A stretch of DNA of 64,000 nt from CAVVGZ01 sp963841845 (GCA_963841845.1 CAWJEG010000013.1:62001-126000), one strand, 5' to 3'; shown: positions 17,381 to 27,511, counted from the stretch's first letter. Notes: generated by a model not told the origin, from the sequence alone. Translations and numbers: made by a program.

Positions 17381-17805
17381 CAAATTCACCTCGAGAAATG
17401 ATTAAATAAAAATAACGATTTGCGTAGACTGCAATATACGCGACTGTGGGAAAAGTTCAAGCTTAAGACAGTCTCCATATCAACTGGTTGAAAGATTCTG
17501 GGTATTTCCGTCACTGTGATGCCATGCCAATTCGATAATTGCTTTTATTGGTGAACCGAGTTTTGGGAAAATCATCTCAAACACCTGCGCCATTCGTATG
17601 GGAAAAACACCACCCAAGCTTTATTTCTAAAATCAGGCTTCTTATAAAACTTAAAAAACCAATGAATTTCTTGGTGGGAATAATCTTAACCAGAAATACA
17701 AACCTCTTTCTTGGTGCTACCTTCATCGCACTCTACCCTATGAGCCCAAGTATATCATAATGGGGTGGGTCGTATTTTTGTCAGAGAAACGGTGTTATTT
17801 TGTAT
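17381..17805. other. Intergenic region upstream of rocD and the ThDP enzyme
   Basis: About 425 bases separate two divergent genes. A 73-codon plus-strand frame and a 49-codon minus-strand frame exist here, but neither resembles a protein I know. I see no riboswitch consensus. Confidence 0.35.
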
Positions 17806-17832
17806 TTGACGGATATTATAAAGTGATATAAT
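17806..17832 (+). promoter_or_regulatory. Promoter of the ThDP-enzyme gene
   Basis: TTGACG (17806-17811) and a perfect TATAAT (17827-17832) are 15 bp apart, a little short. A strong AGGAGGT ribosome site lies about 10 nt before the ATG at 17900. Confidence 0.5.
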
Positions 17833-17899
17833 TACAATATTATAGATAAAAATAATATATATTACTTTGAATATTTATTAATAGGAGGTAACACCCACA

Positions 17900-19573
17900 A
17901 TGAAAAGAGGGATTGATCTTTTTATGAAAAGTCTTGTGGACCGGAAGGTTAATTATATTTTTGGAAACCCAGGTTCGACAGAATCACCCATGATGGACAG
18001 CCTTAAAGATTATCCAATTGAATATATTCTCAGTCTGCATGAGGGAGTAGCGGTTGGAATGGCGACTACCTACGCGTTGGGCAGTAATAATGTAAGTGTA
18101 GTCAATTTACATGTAGCGGCTGGTTTGGGTAACGGTCTTGGGATGCTGTACAATGCTTTTGCGAGAAATGCCCCGGTTTTAATTACTGCAGGTCAGATTG
18201 ATAACCGTATTCGTTTACGGAAACCGCTTCTTGGTCATAACCTGGTAGCAATGGCAGAACCGCTCGTCAAATGGAGTGTGGAAGCTCAAAGGGCAGATGA
18301 ACTACCATTAATCATGCACAGGGCATTCAAAATTGCACTTTCCCCTCCGCGTGGACCGGTATTTCTTTCCCTGCCAATGAATGTATTGGCAGAAGAAACC
18401 GATGCAGATGTACTTCCCCCCACCCTATTTCATTGGGATACGCGACCAGACCCCCAGGGGATTAAACAGGCTGCAAAAATCATTTTAGAAGCCAAAAATC
18501 CTGTCATTATCTGCGGTGAAGAGGTCGGATTGACAAAAGCAAACCTGGAATTAGTTAAAACTGCAGAATTAATCGGTGCTGCAGTCTGGGATACGATGAT
18601 TCCATCAGCAGTCAGTTTTCCGAGAAATCACCCTCAATTTAGAGGTGATCTTCCTGATAACCACGAAGACGCCCGTAAAGTAATTGGTGATACTGACCTG
18701 GTGCTTTTGGTAGGGGGAGATTTCTTACAAGAAATCTTCTATACCGGAGTACAGCCATGGCCGGAGGGTACCAGGGTAATTGAAATTCAATCCTCGGAGG
18801 AATTTTTAGCCAGGAATTTTGCAGTTGATTTGGGGATTTTATCGGCTATTCACCCTGCACTGCAAGAATTGAATCTGGCTTTGTCTGAATTGATAAACGA
18901 CAAGTTCCAACTGGAGCGAGAACAGCGGAATGAAATTCTAGCACGGCAAAAAGAAATTGATCTTGAGGAGCAAGCCAGGAGGGCGCAGGTTTGTATTGAA
19001 TGCCAGGAAATGACTCCAGCACGCTTATTTATTGAATTAAAAGAGGTAATTCCAACAGACGCCATTCTGGTAGAAGAGACGAATACTGCCCGCAGCGATT
19101 TCCTGCGCACATTCCTGGCAGAAACGCCCGGGGATTATTACGGATCATTGGGCGGAGGAATCGGGCAGGGATTGCCTGGTGCTGTTGGTTATAAACTGGC
19201 TAACCCAGATCGTCCGGTTATTGTTGTCTCCGGAGATGGGTCAGCTATGTTCAGTATACAAACTCTATGGTCAGCAGTTCATCATAATATTCCGGTTGTG
19301 TTTATCATTTTAGCCAACCGTGCATATAGAATTTTGAAGGTTAATATGGATCGGTATAGAAAGTACTTTGAAATTGAGGAACAGGATCATTACCCGCACA
19401 TGGATCTCACCAATCCTAATATCGATTATGTTGTGGTTGCCAATGGTTTAGGGATGGATGCTGAGAAAGTTTATGAACCGGAAGAGGTTGCTCCCGCTCT
19501 TCAACGAGCATTAGCCAGTGGAAAACCTTACCTGTTAGAGGTTTTCGTGGAAGGAACTTATCCAGGAGTATAA
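17900..19573 (+). CDS. Thiamine diphosphate-dependent enzyme, benzoylformate decarboxylase/acetolactate synthase-like
   Basis: This 557-residue protein has the three-domain ThDP fold: PYR domain (about 1-170, with 'IFGNPGSTESPMMD' and the activating glutamate in 'SLHEGVAVGMATTYA'), central domain (about 190-330) and PP domain (about 370-550, 'VSGDGSAMFSIQTLWSAVHH' then 'NRAYRIL'). 'GNPGSTE' is typical of the benzoylformate decarboxylase (MdlC) group rather than true acetolactate synthase. The substrate cannot be assigned; it is likely a 2-oxoacid. It is monocistronic, followed by a perfect hairpin terminator. Confidence 0.85.
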   Translation: MKRGIDLFMKSLVDRKVNYIFGNPGSTESPMMDSLKDYPIEYILSLHEGVAVGMATTYALGSNNVSVVNLHVAAGLGNGLGMLYNAFARNAPVLITAGQIDNRIRLRKPLLGHNLVAMAEPLVKWSVEAQRADELPLIMHRAFKIALSPPRGPVFLSLPMNVLAEETDADVLPPTLFHWDTRPDPQGIKQAAKIILEAKNPVIICGEEVGLTKANLELVKTAELIGAAVWDTMIPSAVSFPRNHPQFRGDLPDNHEDARKVIGDTDLVLLVGGDFLQEIFYTGVQPWPEGTRVIEIQSSEEFLARNFAVDLGILSAIHPALQELNLALSELINDKFQLEREQRNEILARQKEIDLEEQARRAQVCIECQEMTPARLFIELKEVIPTDAILVEETNTARSDFLRTFLAETPGDYYGSLGGGIGQGLPGAVGYKLANPDRPVIVVSGDGSAMFSIQTLWSAVHHNIPVVFIILANRAYRILKVNMDRYRKYFEIEEQDHYPHMDLTNPNIDYVVVANGLGMDAEKVYEPEEVAPALQRALASGKPYLLEVFVEGTYPGV

Positions 19574-19643
19574 CCAGACTTAAGGAAGCGGATGATCGAG
19601 GATCTTTCAGAATCATTTTTGATAAAATAAATCGGGAAAAATT

Positions 19644-19682
19644 GAGGATTGGAAATTAATTTCCAATCCTCTTACTTTTCTA
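19644..19682 (+). terminator. Perfect-palindrome terminator after the ThDP enzyme
   Basis: A 28-bp perfect palindrome (19644-19671, arms GAGGATTGGAAATT and its complement) is followed by TTACTTTTCT. It is preceded by AAAAATT, so it may also act on the convergent SDR gene. Confidence 0.8.
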
Positions 19683-19751
19683 ATTATCAAAATGTTATTG
19701 CGATTTTTTGTTAATTCTCTTCCCATCTTCCGGAAAAATATTGTAAAGACT

Positions 19752-20600
19752 TCATTTATTAGATCGACTTTTTCGCTGTTCCACTTTTTTTATTGAACGG
19801 GCTAGCATAAAATCCATAACCGGATAAACAAGACTTCCTAAAATTGAAACCAAATAGTATATTGCTGTCCCTTCCATACCAGGTGTAATAATATATCGAT
19901 TCTTCCGGATACCTTTATAAATAATTTTAGCAACCGTTTCAGCAGATAAGCGTCCAGTATTTCCAACCAATTCTTTGGTCACTTCAGGTTTGAATTGTTC
20001 TTCATACTCAAGCTGGGGGGTTTCGGTATCTGTTGGTATAACGAGTGATACATCAATGCCAAAAGGTTTCATTTCCGCCCGAAGGACATCACTGAATCCT
20101 CGGACAGCGTATTTGGATGGAGAATATGCAGCATAACCAACTATCCCAAGATAACCGGCCATAGATGAAATATTGACAATATGACCAAACCCTCTCTCCT
20201 TCATTCCTGGTATTACTGCCTTGCAAACATTCACGGTTCCAAAATAGTTTACATTCATCATCCAGTGGAAAATATTTATTCCTAACATATCAAAATCCCC
20301 GGGGTGGCAAACCCCTGCAGAATTTATTACAATATCCGGGAATTGACCTTTATGTTGAAGGAATGCAACGGCTTTATGCATATTGTTCAGATTGGTCACA
20401 TCTGCAACGATACGGCGGATTACCTGGTTTGGGGAAATGGTTATTTGATTCAGTTCAGTTATAATCCTTTTGTTTTGGTCAGCTCGGCGAGCCAGGATCC
20501 AGACATTGGCATTATTTTGGGTAAACAGTCTGGCAAGAGCCAATCCTATTCCGCTTGATCCACCAGTTATTAATACAGTCCTGCCATTGAAATCTTTCAT
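19752..20600 (-). CDS. Short-chain dehydrogenase/reductase (3-ketosphinganine reductase-like)
   Basis: This 282-residue classical SDR has the NADP-binding 'TGGSSGIGLALARLF' at 12-26, 'NSAG' near 92, 'NISSMAG' near 145 and the catalytic 'YAAYSPSKYA'. The C-terminal part ('YYLVSILGSLVYPVMDFMLARSIKK') is hydrophobic, as in 3-dehydrosphinganine reductases, and may attach it to the membrane. Family knowledge suggests reduction of a ketone on a long-chain lipid; the substrate here is inferred only. FmdB lies upstream on the same strand, with a terminator between them. Confidence 0.8.
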   Translation of the reverse strand: MKDFNGRTVLITGGSSGIGLALARLFTQNNANVWILARRADQNKRIITELNQITISPNQVIRRIVADVTNLNNMHKAVAFLQHKGQFPDIVINSAGVCHPGDFDMLGINIFHWMMNVNYFGTVNVCKAVIPGMKERGFGHIVNISSMAGYLGIVGYAAYSPSKYAVRGFSDVLRAEMKPFGIDVSLVIPTDTETPQLEYEEQFKPEVTKELVGNTGRLSAETVAKIIYKGIRKNRYIITPGMEGTAIYYLVSILGSLVYPVMDFMLARSIKKVEQRKSRSNK

Positions 20601-20620
20601 TTGGACCTCGCATACCTATA

Positions 20621-20654
20621 ATAAAAGCCAGGAGATATGCTCCATCCTGGCTTT
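20621..20654 (-). terminator. Terminator of the FmdB gene
   Basis: A 10-bp stem (AAAGCCAGGA 20624-20633 with TCCTGGCTTT 20645-20654) is followed on the minus strand by TTTTATTAT. It separates fmdB from the SDR gene. Confidence 0.75.
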
Positions 20655-20680
20655 CTTAATTGTTAGTAGATTTTTCGGAA

Positions 20681-20905
20681 TTAATGACGACAAGAACTGC
20701 ATGATCTGCCGCTGCAACTGCCGCACCCGCTGTTTCCAACCGAAATTGAACGGCCTTCACTCTGTGAATAGCAAACTGAGATCTTGCGGTGAGTTTGATA
20801 ACTATGACAATTTTCGCATTCAGCCGGTACATCGGCTTTGCTCATTGTCCGCAGCATATCAAATTTCTTGCCGCAGTCATCACAAATATATTCGTATATT
20901 GGCAT
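20681..20905 (-). CDS. FmdB-family zinc-ribbon protein
   Basis: This is a 74-residue protein. It starts with the FmdB signature 'MPIYEYICDDCGKKFD', followed by 'PAECENCHSYQ', so two CxxC pairs form a small zinc ribbon. The tail 'GCGSCSGRSCSSCRH' is rich in Cys, Ser and Gly, as is common in the family. The name comes from an amidase regulon; the true function is unsettled. It is transcribed alone, with its own terminator. Confidence 0.88.
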   Translation of the reverse strand: MPIYEYICDDCGKKFDMLRTMSKADVPAECENCHSYQTHRKISVCYSQSEGRSISVGNSGCGSCSGRSCSSCRH

Positions 20906-21182
20906 TAATAAAAACTCCTGTTATTCTGTAATCGGGTTTTACAGCCCATTAGCATTTCCATATTGGTGCCCTGACCCTTTAGCTTTCCTGCGATTTTGTA
21001 CATTTGTAGCCCATTAAATCGCTTTTAGTATTTTAACACTCCTCTATGAATAAGGATATGGTGGGTGGAATACCAGGTAATATCGAAAATGCGGTATCCC
21101 GTTACAACCCGCAAAAATTGGGAGCTGAATGGTAAGGGGTATGAATAAGCATGGGATTAACCTGCGAGAAAAAAATTGAAAG
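20906..21182. other. Intergenic region between fmdB and menG
   Basis: No gene or known RNA is recognisable. It presumably holds the fmdB promoter, but I could not pick out a confident -35/-10 pair. Confidence 0.35.
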
Positions 21183-21218
21183 TGTCAAGGAGGAATACTA
21201 GTACTGTATTTCCTGACA
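21183..21218 (-). terminator. Imperfect hairpin, probable menG terminator
   Basis: TGTCA...TGACA flank inner arms GGAATAC and GTATTTCC. On the minus strand the hairpin is followed by CTTTCAATTTTTTTC, giving a T-rich tract about 10 nt beyond the stem. Confidence 0.5.
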
Positions 21219-21266
21219 GGTAGAGTATTTTGGTTAGTAGGATGGCTAGCGTTGAATGAAGGATGA

Positions 21267-21987
21267 TTAAGGACCATGATTAATATGTTTTTCCGCACGA
21301 ATAATGGTTATCAATCCGAAAACCTTTTTCAAAAGCGTAATATTAGTAAAATTTGCAAGTGAAAATAAACTGGCGAGTTTATCAGGATGATAAAAACTTA
21401 TCGTGCTTTTCGAAAGGTATTGATAGGCATGAAAATCGCCGGCGAAAAGAAATCCCAGGATCGGCAAGATTACAACCAAATAAATGTAAAAGACTGGGAT
21501 AAAACAATGACTTCTGGGGGGGTGTTGTCTCCATAGCTACAATCCGACCATCTTTTCGGGTGATGCGATATTGTTCAGCCAAACAGGCTTGAACATCTGG
21601 AACATTCCTTAATAAATATGCAGAGATGGCTTTTTCAAAACTCTCGGTCTCAAACGGGAGGGCTAATGCGTCGGCTATTACCCAATTGACCTTTTTATTC
21701 ACATCCTTTCTTCTGGCAATCCGGATCATTTCCGGTGTGATATCTACACCGAATACTAAATTATCCTGAAATTCTTCTTTTATCAATAACGCCAGGTCTC
21801 CACTTCCTGTGGCAATATCTAAGATTCTTTCGAATTTATAAATATTGAGTTCCTGGATGGCATCCAGGCGCCAGGACATTGCTCCACCAAATGAAATGAT
21901 TTGATTCATCCTGTCATATTTGTCAGCAATCCCGGAAAATAATTCCTGGATGTTCCGATTGGTTTTATTGGAGTTATCCATTCCCAT
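21267..21987 (-). CDS. menG: Demethylmenaquinone/ubiquinone C-methyltransferase (frameshift near 21480)
   Basis: This is a UbiE/MenG SAM methyltransferase that methylates demethylmenaquinone. The first piece (to about 21480) has 'ELFSGIADKYDRMNQIISFG', SAM motif 'DIATGSGDLALLI' and 'ISAYLLRNVPD'. The remainder ('PILGFLFAGDFHAYQYL' to 'LITIIRAEK') is in another frame down to 21267. Joined length (about 238) is normal. The start ATG overlaps the stop of the upstream membrane-protein gene (TAATG), so the two are coupled. In an anaerobe with complex I genes, menaquinone is the expected quinone. Confidence 0.85.
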
Positions 21988-22829
21988 TACTTTATGTTGT
22001 CCCCAATCTTGGGTTTCGGGACATTGAAAGAGGGGGACGGGAAAATTCGCCAGCTAAATTTGCGTTCCAACTGGAGTAGATAGATTTTTGTCCGCCAGAA
22101 TGCTACAGCGGCCAATCCGTGAGCACACACTGCGAACAACGGTGGAGTAGCCATCGTGTAATAAGTCCAGCACAGGCGGGTAGTACCCCATTTTTCAAGG
22201 AAATACCCGAGGCTGACACCTGCAATAAATGTTAGACTTGCAGTGCGGTGGTTGGTTGGAGTCATAACCAAAAAAACTGTGAGAAAAACAGCAATCCAGG
22301 TGAGCGGCTTATCAAAAGTTGGATAAACATAAAAAATCATCAAGAAAATGAATGAAATAAAAATTATCCAGTAAAACAATCTAAAAAACCTAGTTTGATC
22401 ACCCGTTTTTATGAAATTTAGGATGGACACTATCCTGTCAATGGATAGACTGGCAATAGGCCATGCCGGGATGATCCATAAGGGTGGTCTTTCATTTGTG
22501 TAATAAGTCCAAATACTGGTTTGTGTACCCCATGCTTCAATCATCAATCCTCCCCCTAAACCTACCAAAATGATCCAAATATCTTTCTTGAAATCAGCGC
22601 CTGCCATGATCAGTAATGACATTGTCAGGAAAATCCCGATAAGCAACCAGTCCATTTGATACAGGATGGGATAGGCTGGATCAAAATAGGACAAGTAATC
22701 TTCAGCCAGGGGCCACCAGACAATTAAAATCAGCATAATGACCAAGATAAACACACTCATCAGGTAATAGCTGGATTTTGTCCAGCCTAAACAGTGTATT
22801 GGTACGGAAGATTTAATAAAATCTTTCAT
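21987..22829 (-). CDS. Multi-pass membrane protein with two repeated W-T-Y-Y motifs
   Basis: I do not recognise this family. From the ATG at 22829 it is about 280 residues with some 7-8 hydrophobic segments. Two similar blocks stand out: 'TQTSIWTYYTNERPPLWIIP' and 'TTRLCWTYYTMATPPLFAVC'. Each is followed by a hydrophobic helix, which suggests an internal duplication. A TTG at 22895 would add 22 residues but has no better ribosome site. Coupling with menG suggests a membrane lipid or quinone setting. The function is unknown. Confidence 0.65.
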   Translation of the reverse strand: MKDFIKSSVPIHCLGWTKSSYYLMSVFILVIMLILIVWWPLAEDYLSYFDPAYPILYQMDWLLIGIFLTMSLLIMAGADFKKDIWIILVGLGGGLMIEAWGTQTSIWTYYTNERPPLWIIPAWPIASLSIDRIVSILNFIKTGDQTRFFRLFYWIIFISFIFLMIFYVYPTFDKPLTWIAVFLTVFLVMTPTNHRTASLTFIAGVSLGYFLEKWGTTRLCWTYYTMATPPLFAVCAHGLAAVAFWRTKIYLLQLERKFSWRIFPSPSFNVPKPKIGDNIK

Positions 22830-23088
22830 ATGTATTGGAATGGATAATCGTTGAAAATCAAATTGGCATTTTTTAAAATGTGAAAAAACTATCAATTAAA
22901 ATTTTACAACATTTATCTAAGTTATCATCACCTGATTAAGATATGCACAGGTATTTGGCTGGAAATTGGATATGAGATAATGAAGCAAGATAAAATGAAC
23001 GGTGTGGGTTTGGATTTCCCTAACATAAGACCTGTTCAACGATGAAATATTATTAAGATCGTATAGAGAAATTAGTATAGGAAGGTAT

Positions 23089-23613
23089 ATGGAAGACAAA
23101 ATCTCACCCAGCAGTGCCAGTCACAAGTATTCGGCTGCAAAAAAAGGTCCGGTAAGGATTGCAGTTGTCACTGTAAGCGACAGCAGAACTCCTGATACCG
23201 ATACAAATGGCCAGTATTTATCCCGAGAAATTGAAATCTCGGGGAATATTCTGGCTGCATATTTCATTATTAAAGATGATCCTGACCAAATTGATGAAGT
23301 AATGGATAAATTGGGGGAGGAGGAAATACAAATAATCCTTTTTAATGGCGGGACAGGAATTGCCAGGCGTGATACCACTTTTGATGTAATTACTCATCGC
23401 TATGAGAAAACCCTTCCAGGGTTTGGCGAATTGTTTCGTTGGTTGAGCTATGAGCAGGTTGGTTCATCAGCGATGTTATCCCGGGCATCGGCAGGAGTTT
23501 TCAGGGGGAAAGTCATCTTTTCAACACCAGGCTCGCACGCAGCTGTGCAGCTTGCCTGGGAAAAACTGATTGCACCTGAAATTCAACATCTTGCCTGGGA
23601 ACTTCAAAGATAA
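23089..23613 (+). CDS. moaB: Molybdenum cofactor biosynthesis protein B
   Basis: This 174-residue protein is of the MoaB/MogA type. Key segments are 'IAVVTVSDSRTPDTDTNGQYL', 'ILFNGGTGIARRDTTFDVI', 'PGFGELFRWLSYEQVGSSAMLSR' and the C-terminal 'STPGSHAAVQLAW'. MogA-type enzymes adenylylate molybdopterin before metal insertion. The short length and lack of a MoeA domain fit MoaB. The N-terminal 20 residues are not conserved. It stands alone here, so the molybdoenzyme it serves is elsewhere. Confidence 0.9.
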   Translation: MEDKISPSSASHKYSAAKKGPVRIAVVTVSDSRTPDTDTNGQYLSREIEISGNILAAYFIIKDDPDQIDEVMDKLGEEEIQIILFNGGTGIARRDTTFDVITHRYEKTLPGFGELFRWLSYEQVGSSAMLSRASAGVFRGKVIFSTPGSHAAVQLAWEKLIAPEIQHLAWELQR

Positions 23614-23747
23614 TCTGAGTTATTAAACATAAAACGGAAAGATATTGTATCTGGAACTTCCCCGGTGTTTAATGGGAAGCCATATTTGGTATTAATATTG
23701 CAACTATATTTTCAAGGTTATTACGATCAATTAGAAGGATGGTTGAA

Positions 23748-24074
23748 ATGAAAAAGCGGATGATTTTGCCAGTATTGCTGGTGTTGTTATTAATTTTAGT
23801 GACTGGCTGCAAAGTAAAAGAGGAAGTACTCGCAGAGCCCATCGATGTTGTGGAAGAAATAATTGATTATGGTGGGTGGGAATACTTGTCCGTGGTCAGC
23901 GAATGTGAAGTTGACAATGAGTCATCGCAGATGATCTGCCTGGATGAGGATAACAGTGACTATAAGCAAATTGATTCTTTCCTGGATTCTTATGGTTCAG
24001 ACGGATGGGAGTTGGTTGATCTCATTTCCGGGGAGGGGTCGAGAGTTATAATGGTGATGAAAAGAACCAATTAG
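23748..24074 (+). CDS. Small lipoprotein with DUF4177-like domain
   Basis: This 108-residue protein has a lipoprotein signal peptide: 'MKKRMILPVLLVLLLILVTGC', with the lipobox cysteine at about residue 21. The mature part resembles a DUF4177 fold: 'GGWEYLSVVSECEVD' near its start and 'YGSDGWELVDLIS...VIMVMKR' at the end. It is probably exported and anchored to the membrane. The function is unknown. The ATG at 23748 is preferred to the one at 23739 because it places the lysines right after Met. Confidence 0.75.
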   Translation: MKKRMILPVLLVLLLILVTGCKVKEEVLAEPIDVVEEIIDYGGWEYLSVVSECEVDNESSQMICLDEDNSDYKQIDSFLDSYGSDGWELVDLISGEGSRVIMVMKRTN

Positions 24075-24142
24075 TCAAGGTACTGTAAAAATTACCGTAA
24101 TTATGACTTGACCATTTGGAACCCTTTAATGACTATTACTCC

Positions 24143-24180
24143 CATGTGCTGTATTGAGCCAGGACCTCATGCAGCACATG
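24143..24180. other. 9-bp hairpin between the lipoprotein and pfkA
   Basis: CATGTGCTG (24143-24151) pairs with CAGCACATG (24172-24180) across a 20-nt loop. There is no T tract on either side, so it is not a typical intrinsic terminator. It separates convergent genes. Confidence 0.4.
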
Positions 24181-24214
24181 AGTAGCTTGAATTATTGTCC
24201 ATGTGGAATATCCA

Positions 24215-25336
24215 TCAATCGCCGAGGTTTGTACCTACCAACCTTGCACTTTCAATCCAGACGTGATCCAGGGGGACAATCTTCCTTCTGCCAACAACTT
24301 TTTCCAGTGGCACAGGTTCAACGCCTTCTCCTCGTGAAGCTATCATTACTCCAGAGGTTCCCTTATTGATATACGAAGCACAGGCAGTGCCTAATTTTGT
24401 TGCAAGAAGCCTGTCAGCAGCAGAAGGTGTGCCTCCTCTTTGTAAATGTCCCAATATGGTAAGCCGGGATTCTAATCCAGTGAGGGTTTCCAATTGATTA
24501 GCCAACTTTAAGGTATTGCCAAGATGCTGAGCATTAAATTCCTCAACCTTTTGTTTTGCCTCAATTTTCTCCTCACCTGATTCTGCTTTTTCCACCTTTT
24601 CTTCTGCCTTTTTCAGGATTTCCGCATCATTAATTGACATAGCACCTTCAGCAACAGCAACTATGCTGAAATGTTTCCCGTCCCTGCTGCGTTTCAGGAT
24701 TGCATCAGCTATTTTCTGCTCATCATAAGGTATTTCTGGTATCAGGATTACATCAGCCCCTCCAGCAATCCCCGCCCCTAAGGCGAGCCAACCAGCGTTG
24801 TGGCCCATAATTTCGACGACAATAATGCGGTGGTGACTGTGGGCAGTACTGTGTAACCTGTCGATTGCCTCGGTTGCAATTCCTAATGCCGTATCAAAGC
24901 CGAAGGTTACATCAGTCATATAGATATCATTGTCTATCGTTTTAGGAAGTGTGATGATGTTCATCCCCAACTGACTTAATCTGTATGCGCTCTTAATGGT
25001 TCCCCCGCCCCCAATGCAAACCAGGACATCAAGATGGCGTTTTTTATAGGTATCAAAAATTGCTTCGGTCATGTCTAAAACTTGTCCGCCAACCGGCATT
25101 TTGTTGGGTTTATCCCGGCTTGTCCCGAGGATTGTTCCGCCTAAGGTTAAGATCCCGGATAATGCTGATCCGTCCAATTGAACCGTACGATCCTGCATTA
25201 CACCCCTGAACCCATCCCTGAACCCAATTACCTGAAATTTATAGACATCCAGGGCTGCTTTTCCGATACCTCGGATTGCTGCATTTAATCCAGGACTGTC
25301 TCCGCCTGCAGTTAACACTCCAAGTAGTTTATTCAA
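24215..25336 (-). CDS. pfkA: 6-phosphofructokinase
   Basis: This 373-residue PFK phosphorylates fructose-6-phosphate to the 1,6-bisphosphate. Motifs include 'GVLTAGGDSPGLNAAIRG', 'LGGTILGTSRDKP', 'ITLPKTIDNDI' with the catalytic aspartate, and 'EIMGHNAGWLALGAG'. The nucleotide loop reads 'CIGGGGTIKSA' where E. coli has GGDGS, and lysine follows proline in 'PKTIDND'. This is the group-III arrangement, in which ATP versus PPi use cannot be decided from sequence alone; glycine after the loop favours ATP. A Lys/Glu-rich insertion ('EKVEKAESGEEKIEAKQ') lies near residue 240. Confidence 0.92.
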   Translation of the reverse strand: MNKLLGVLTAGGDSPGLNAAIRGIGKAALDVYKFQVIGFRDGFRGVMQDRTVQLDGSALSGILTLGGTILGTSRDKPNKMPVGGQVLDMTEAIFDTYKKRHLDVLVCIGGGGTIKSAYRLSQLGMNIITLPKTIDNDIYMTDVTFGFDTALGIATEAIDRLHSTAHSHHRIIVVEIMGHNAGWLALGAGIAGGADVILIPEIPYDEQKIADAILKRSRDGKHFSIVAVAEGAMSINDAEILKKAEEKVEKAESGEEKIEAKQKVEEFNAQHLGNTLKLANQLETLTGLESRLTILGHLQRGGTPSAADRLLATKLGTACASYINKGTSGVMIASRGEGVEPVPLEKVVGRRKIVPLDHVWIESARLVGTNLGD

Positions 25337-25399
25337 TTTTTTCTCCTTCTATAATTATCAATGCTTAATTATTATACCTTTATGGTTAGAAGGAATTTA

Positions 25400-27496
25400 T
25401 CAGGAGAGCACCATTCTGGCATCCAGTGCATAAGCACCCTTACCATCATCTAATACCATCAGCGGATTGATCTCAATCTCCTGAATAATTGGAAAATCAA
25501 TTGCCATCTGTCCCAAAGAAACCACAATCTCTGCTAATTTTTGGACATCAGCCGGTTTGCTTCCCCGGAAACCATAAAGGATTGATCCGGTTTTAAGTTC
25601 CGAAATCATTTCAAAGACTGTATCCCTTGTAATTGGGGCAATTCTAAAGGATACATCCTTGGTTAGTTCTACCAAGGTCCCACCCATGCCTAACATCACA
25701 AGCGGACCAAATGTTGGATCGCGTTTTATCCCGATGATTACCTCATGACCACGGGATGCCATCTTTTCTATTAAAACAACAAAATTTAAAGGATTTTGAT
25801 TGTTTATAAGGTATTTGCTTTTAAGATCATTAAAAGCGTGTAATACCCTGGTGTCATTCTCCAGGTTGAGTATGACACCACCAATCTCTGATTTATGAAA
25901 TACATCTTTTCCAGCAATTTTCATTACAACCGGGAAACCAATTTCTTCTGCAATAATTAAGGATTGTTGAGCAGAAGTAGCAATCCCGCCTGGAATTACA
26001 GGAATATGATATGTCTCCAATAACGGACGCGTTTCGGCTTCACCGATGATCCTCGTCGACCGAAGCTGTTTGATGATCTTTTCTGCGCTGGATTGATCCC
26101 TTACAATTTCTTTATCAGGATGAATTTGTTTTTTTTCCAGCCTGGACCGGTGTTCAAGCATAGCTCCTAATACCCTTCCAGGCTGGTCAGGAAAAATAAA
26201 CATCGGGATGTTATTTTTATGTAAGAATCGTCTGGCATCTGGAATGCTGTTCCCGCCAACAAAACAAGAGATAACGGTTTTTTCCCGGGTTTTAGCAGAA
26301 AGGTGAATCGCCTGGGCAATTTCCAGGGGTTTTACCAGGGCCTGGGGTGTAAGGATTATGATGGCATTATGGATATCTTTTTCGGTCATTATCCTCTGGA
26401 TGGCGGCAGAATATTCTTTTTGGTCTGCACCTCCGAGCATATCAACGGGTTAATCACCTGTGAGTTTGGCGGAAGTACTTTGGCTAAATCCTGCTGAACT
26501 ACTTGTTGTAAGACAGGTAGTTTCAGCTGATTAACTTCCAGACTATCAGCTGCTAAGGCAGCCGGGCCACCAGAATTGGTGATAATGATGGTATTTTTGC
26601 CGCCAGGAAGGGGCTGCATAGAAAATCCCAGACTGACGTCGATTAATTCCTGTAGACGTGTTTACTACAGTAATCCCACTCTGTTTGAAGGCTGCCAGAT
26701 AAGCATCATAGGATCCAGCAATTGAACCTGTATGTGAGGAGACCGCCTGGGCACCTGCGCCAGAACGCCCTGCCTTAAGCAATACAATGGGTTTGTCCCG
26801 GGTTACTTTACTGGCAATTTCTATGAACCGGCTTCCGTGGCGGATAGATTCGATATAAGCGCAGATTACTTTGGTGTTCTCCTCCTTCCATAGATATTCG
26901 ATGATATCCGTTTCGTTAACATCGATTTCATTCCCCAGGCTTGCCATGGAAGAAAAACCAATTCCCAGATCTTGCACAATATCAACTACCGCACCACATA
27001 CCGCTCCAGATTGGGAGACAAAACCAATATGCCCTTTTTCTGGGATACCTTTAATGAAGGTTGTGTTTAACCCTGAATATAAATCAAGCGTACCGACACA
27101 ATTAGGCCCAATCAACCTCATTGAATATTGTTTTCCAATTGCGGCACATTGCTCTTCCAGAATCGCCCCCGATTGGCCAATTTCTTTAAATCCACCGGAA
27201 ATAATAATTGCTGCCCTGACACCTTTTTCACCACAGGATATCAGTACATCGGGGATCACATTTGCTGGCAGTACAATTACCGCCAGGTCAACGTCCTTTG
27301 GAATATTTCCAATGGATTTATAGGTCGTCAATCCAAGAATTTCACTACTGCCTGGGTTGATCGGAAAAACGTCTCCGGAGTAGCTGCCTTGAACAAGATT
27401 TCGGATAATTCCGTGACTTAATTTGTTCGGGTTAGACGAAGCACCGATAATCGCAACCGATTTTGGCTTATAGAAGGAGTTTAATGTTTGTGTCAT
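25400..27496 (-). CDS. ADP-forming acyl-CoA (acetate--CoA) ligase, fused alpha/beta, two frameshifts
   Basis: Three overlapping frame pieces make one protein of about 700 residues. They are the CoA-binding and ligase-CoA domain (26546-27496; 'SVAIIGASSNPNKLSHGI', 'IGPNCVGTLD', 'SQSGAVCGAVVD', 'SSHTGSIAGS'), a middle piece (26389-26619) and the ATP-grasp domain (25400-26440; 'GFPVVMKIAGKDVFHKSEIGG' and 'EIEINPLMV'). These enzymes conserve energy from acetyl-CoA or other acyl-CoA as ATP. That fits acyl-CoA made by the ferredoxin-linked oxidoreductase in this window. The frameshifts near 26600 and 26430 look like indel errors, since the domain text is intact on each side. Confidence 0.85.
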
Positions 27497-27511
27497 TGAG
27501 CACCTGATTAT

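Noticed and set aside
17539..17760. 73-codon frame between rocD and the ThDP enzyme
   Set aside because: It has no recognisable motif, and the opposite strand gives equally weak text.
24904..25030. GGGGT loop in PFK as a lost catalytic Asp
   Set aside because: I believe this loop is a regular feature of one PFK subgroup, so it is not a defect.
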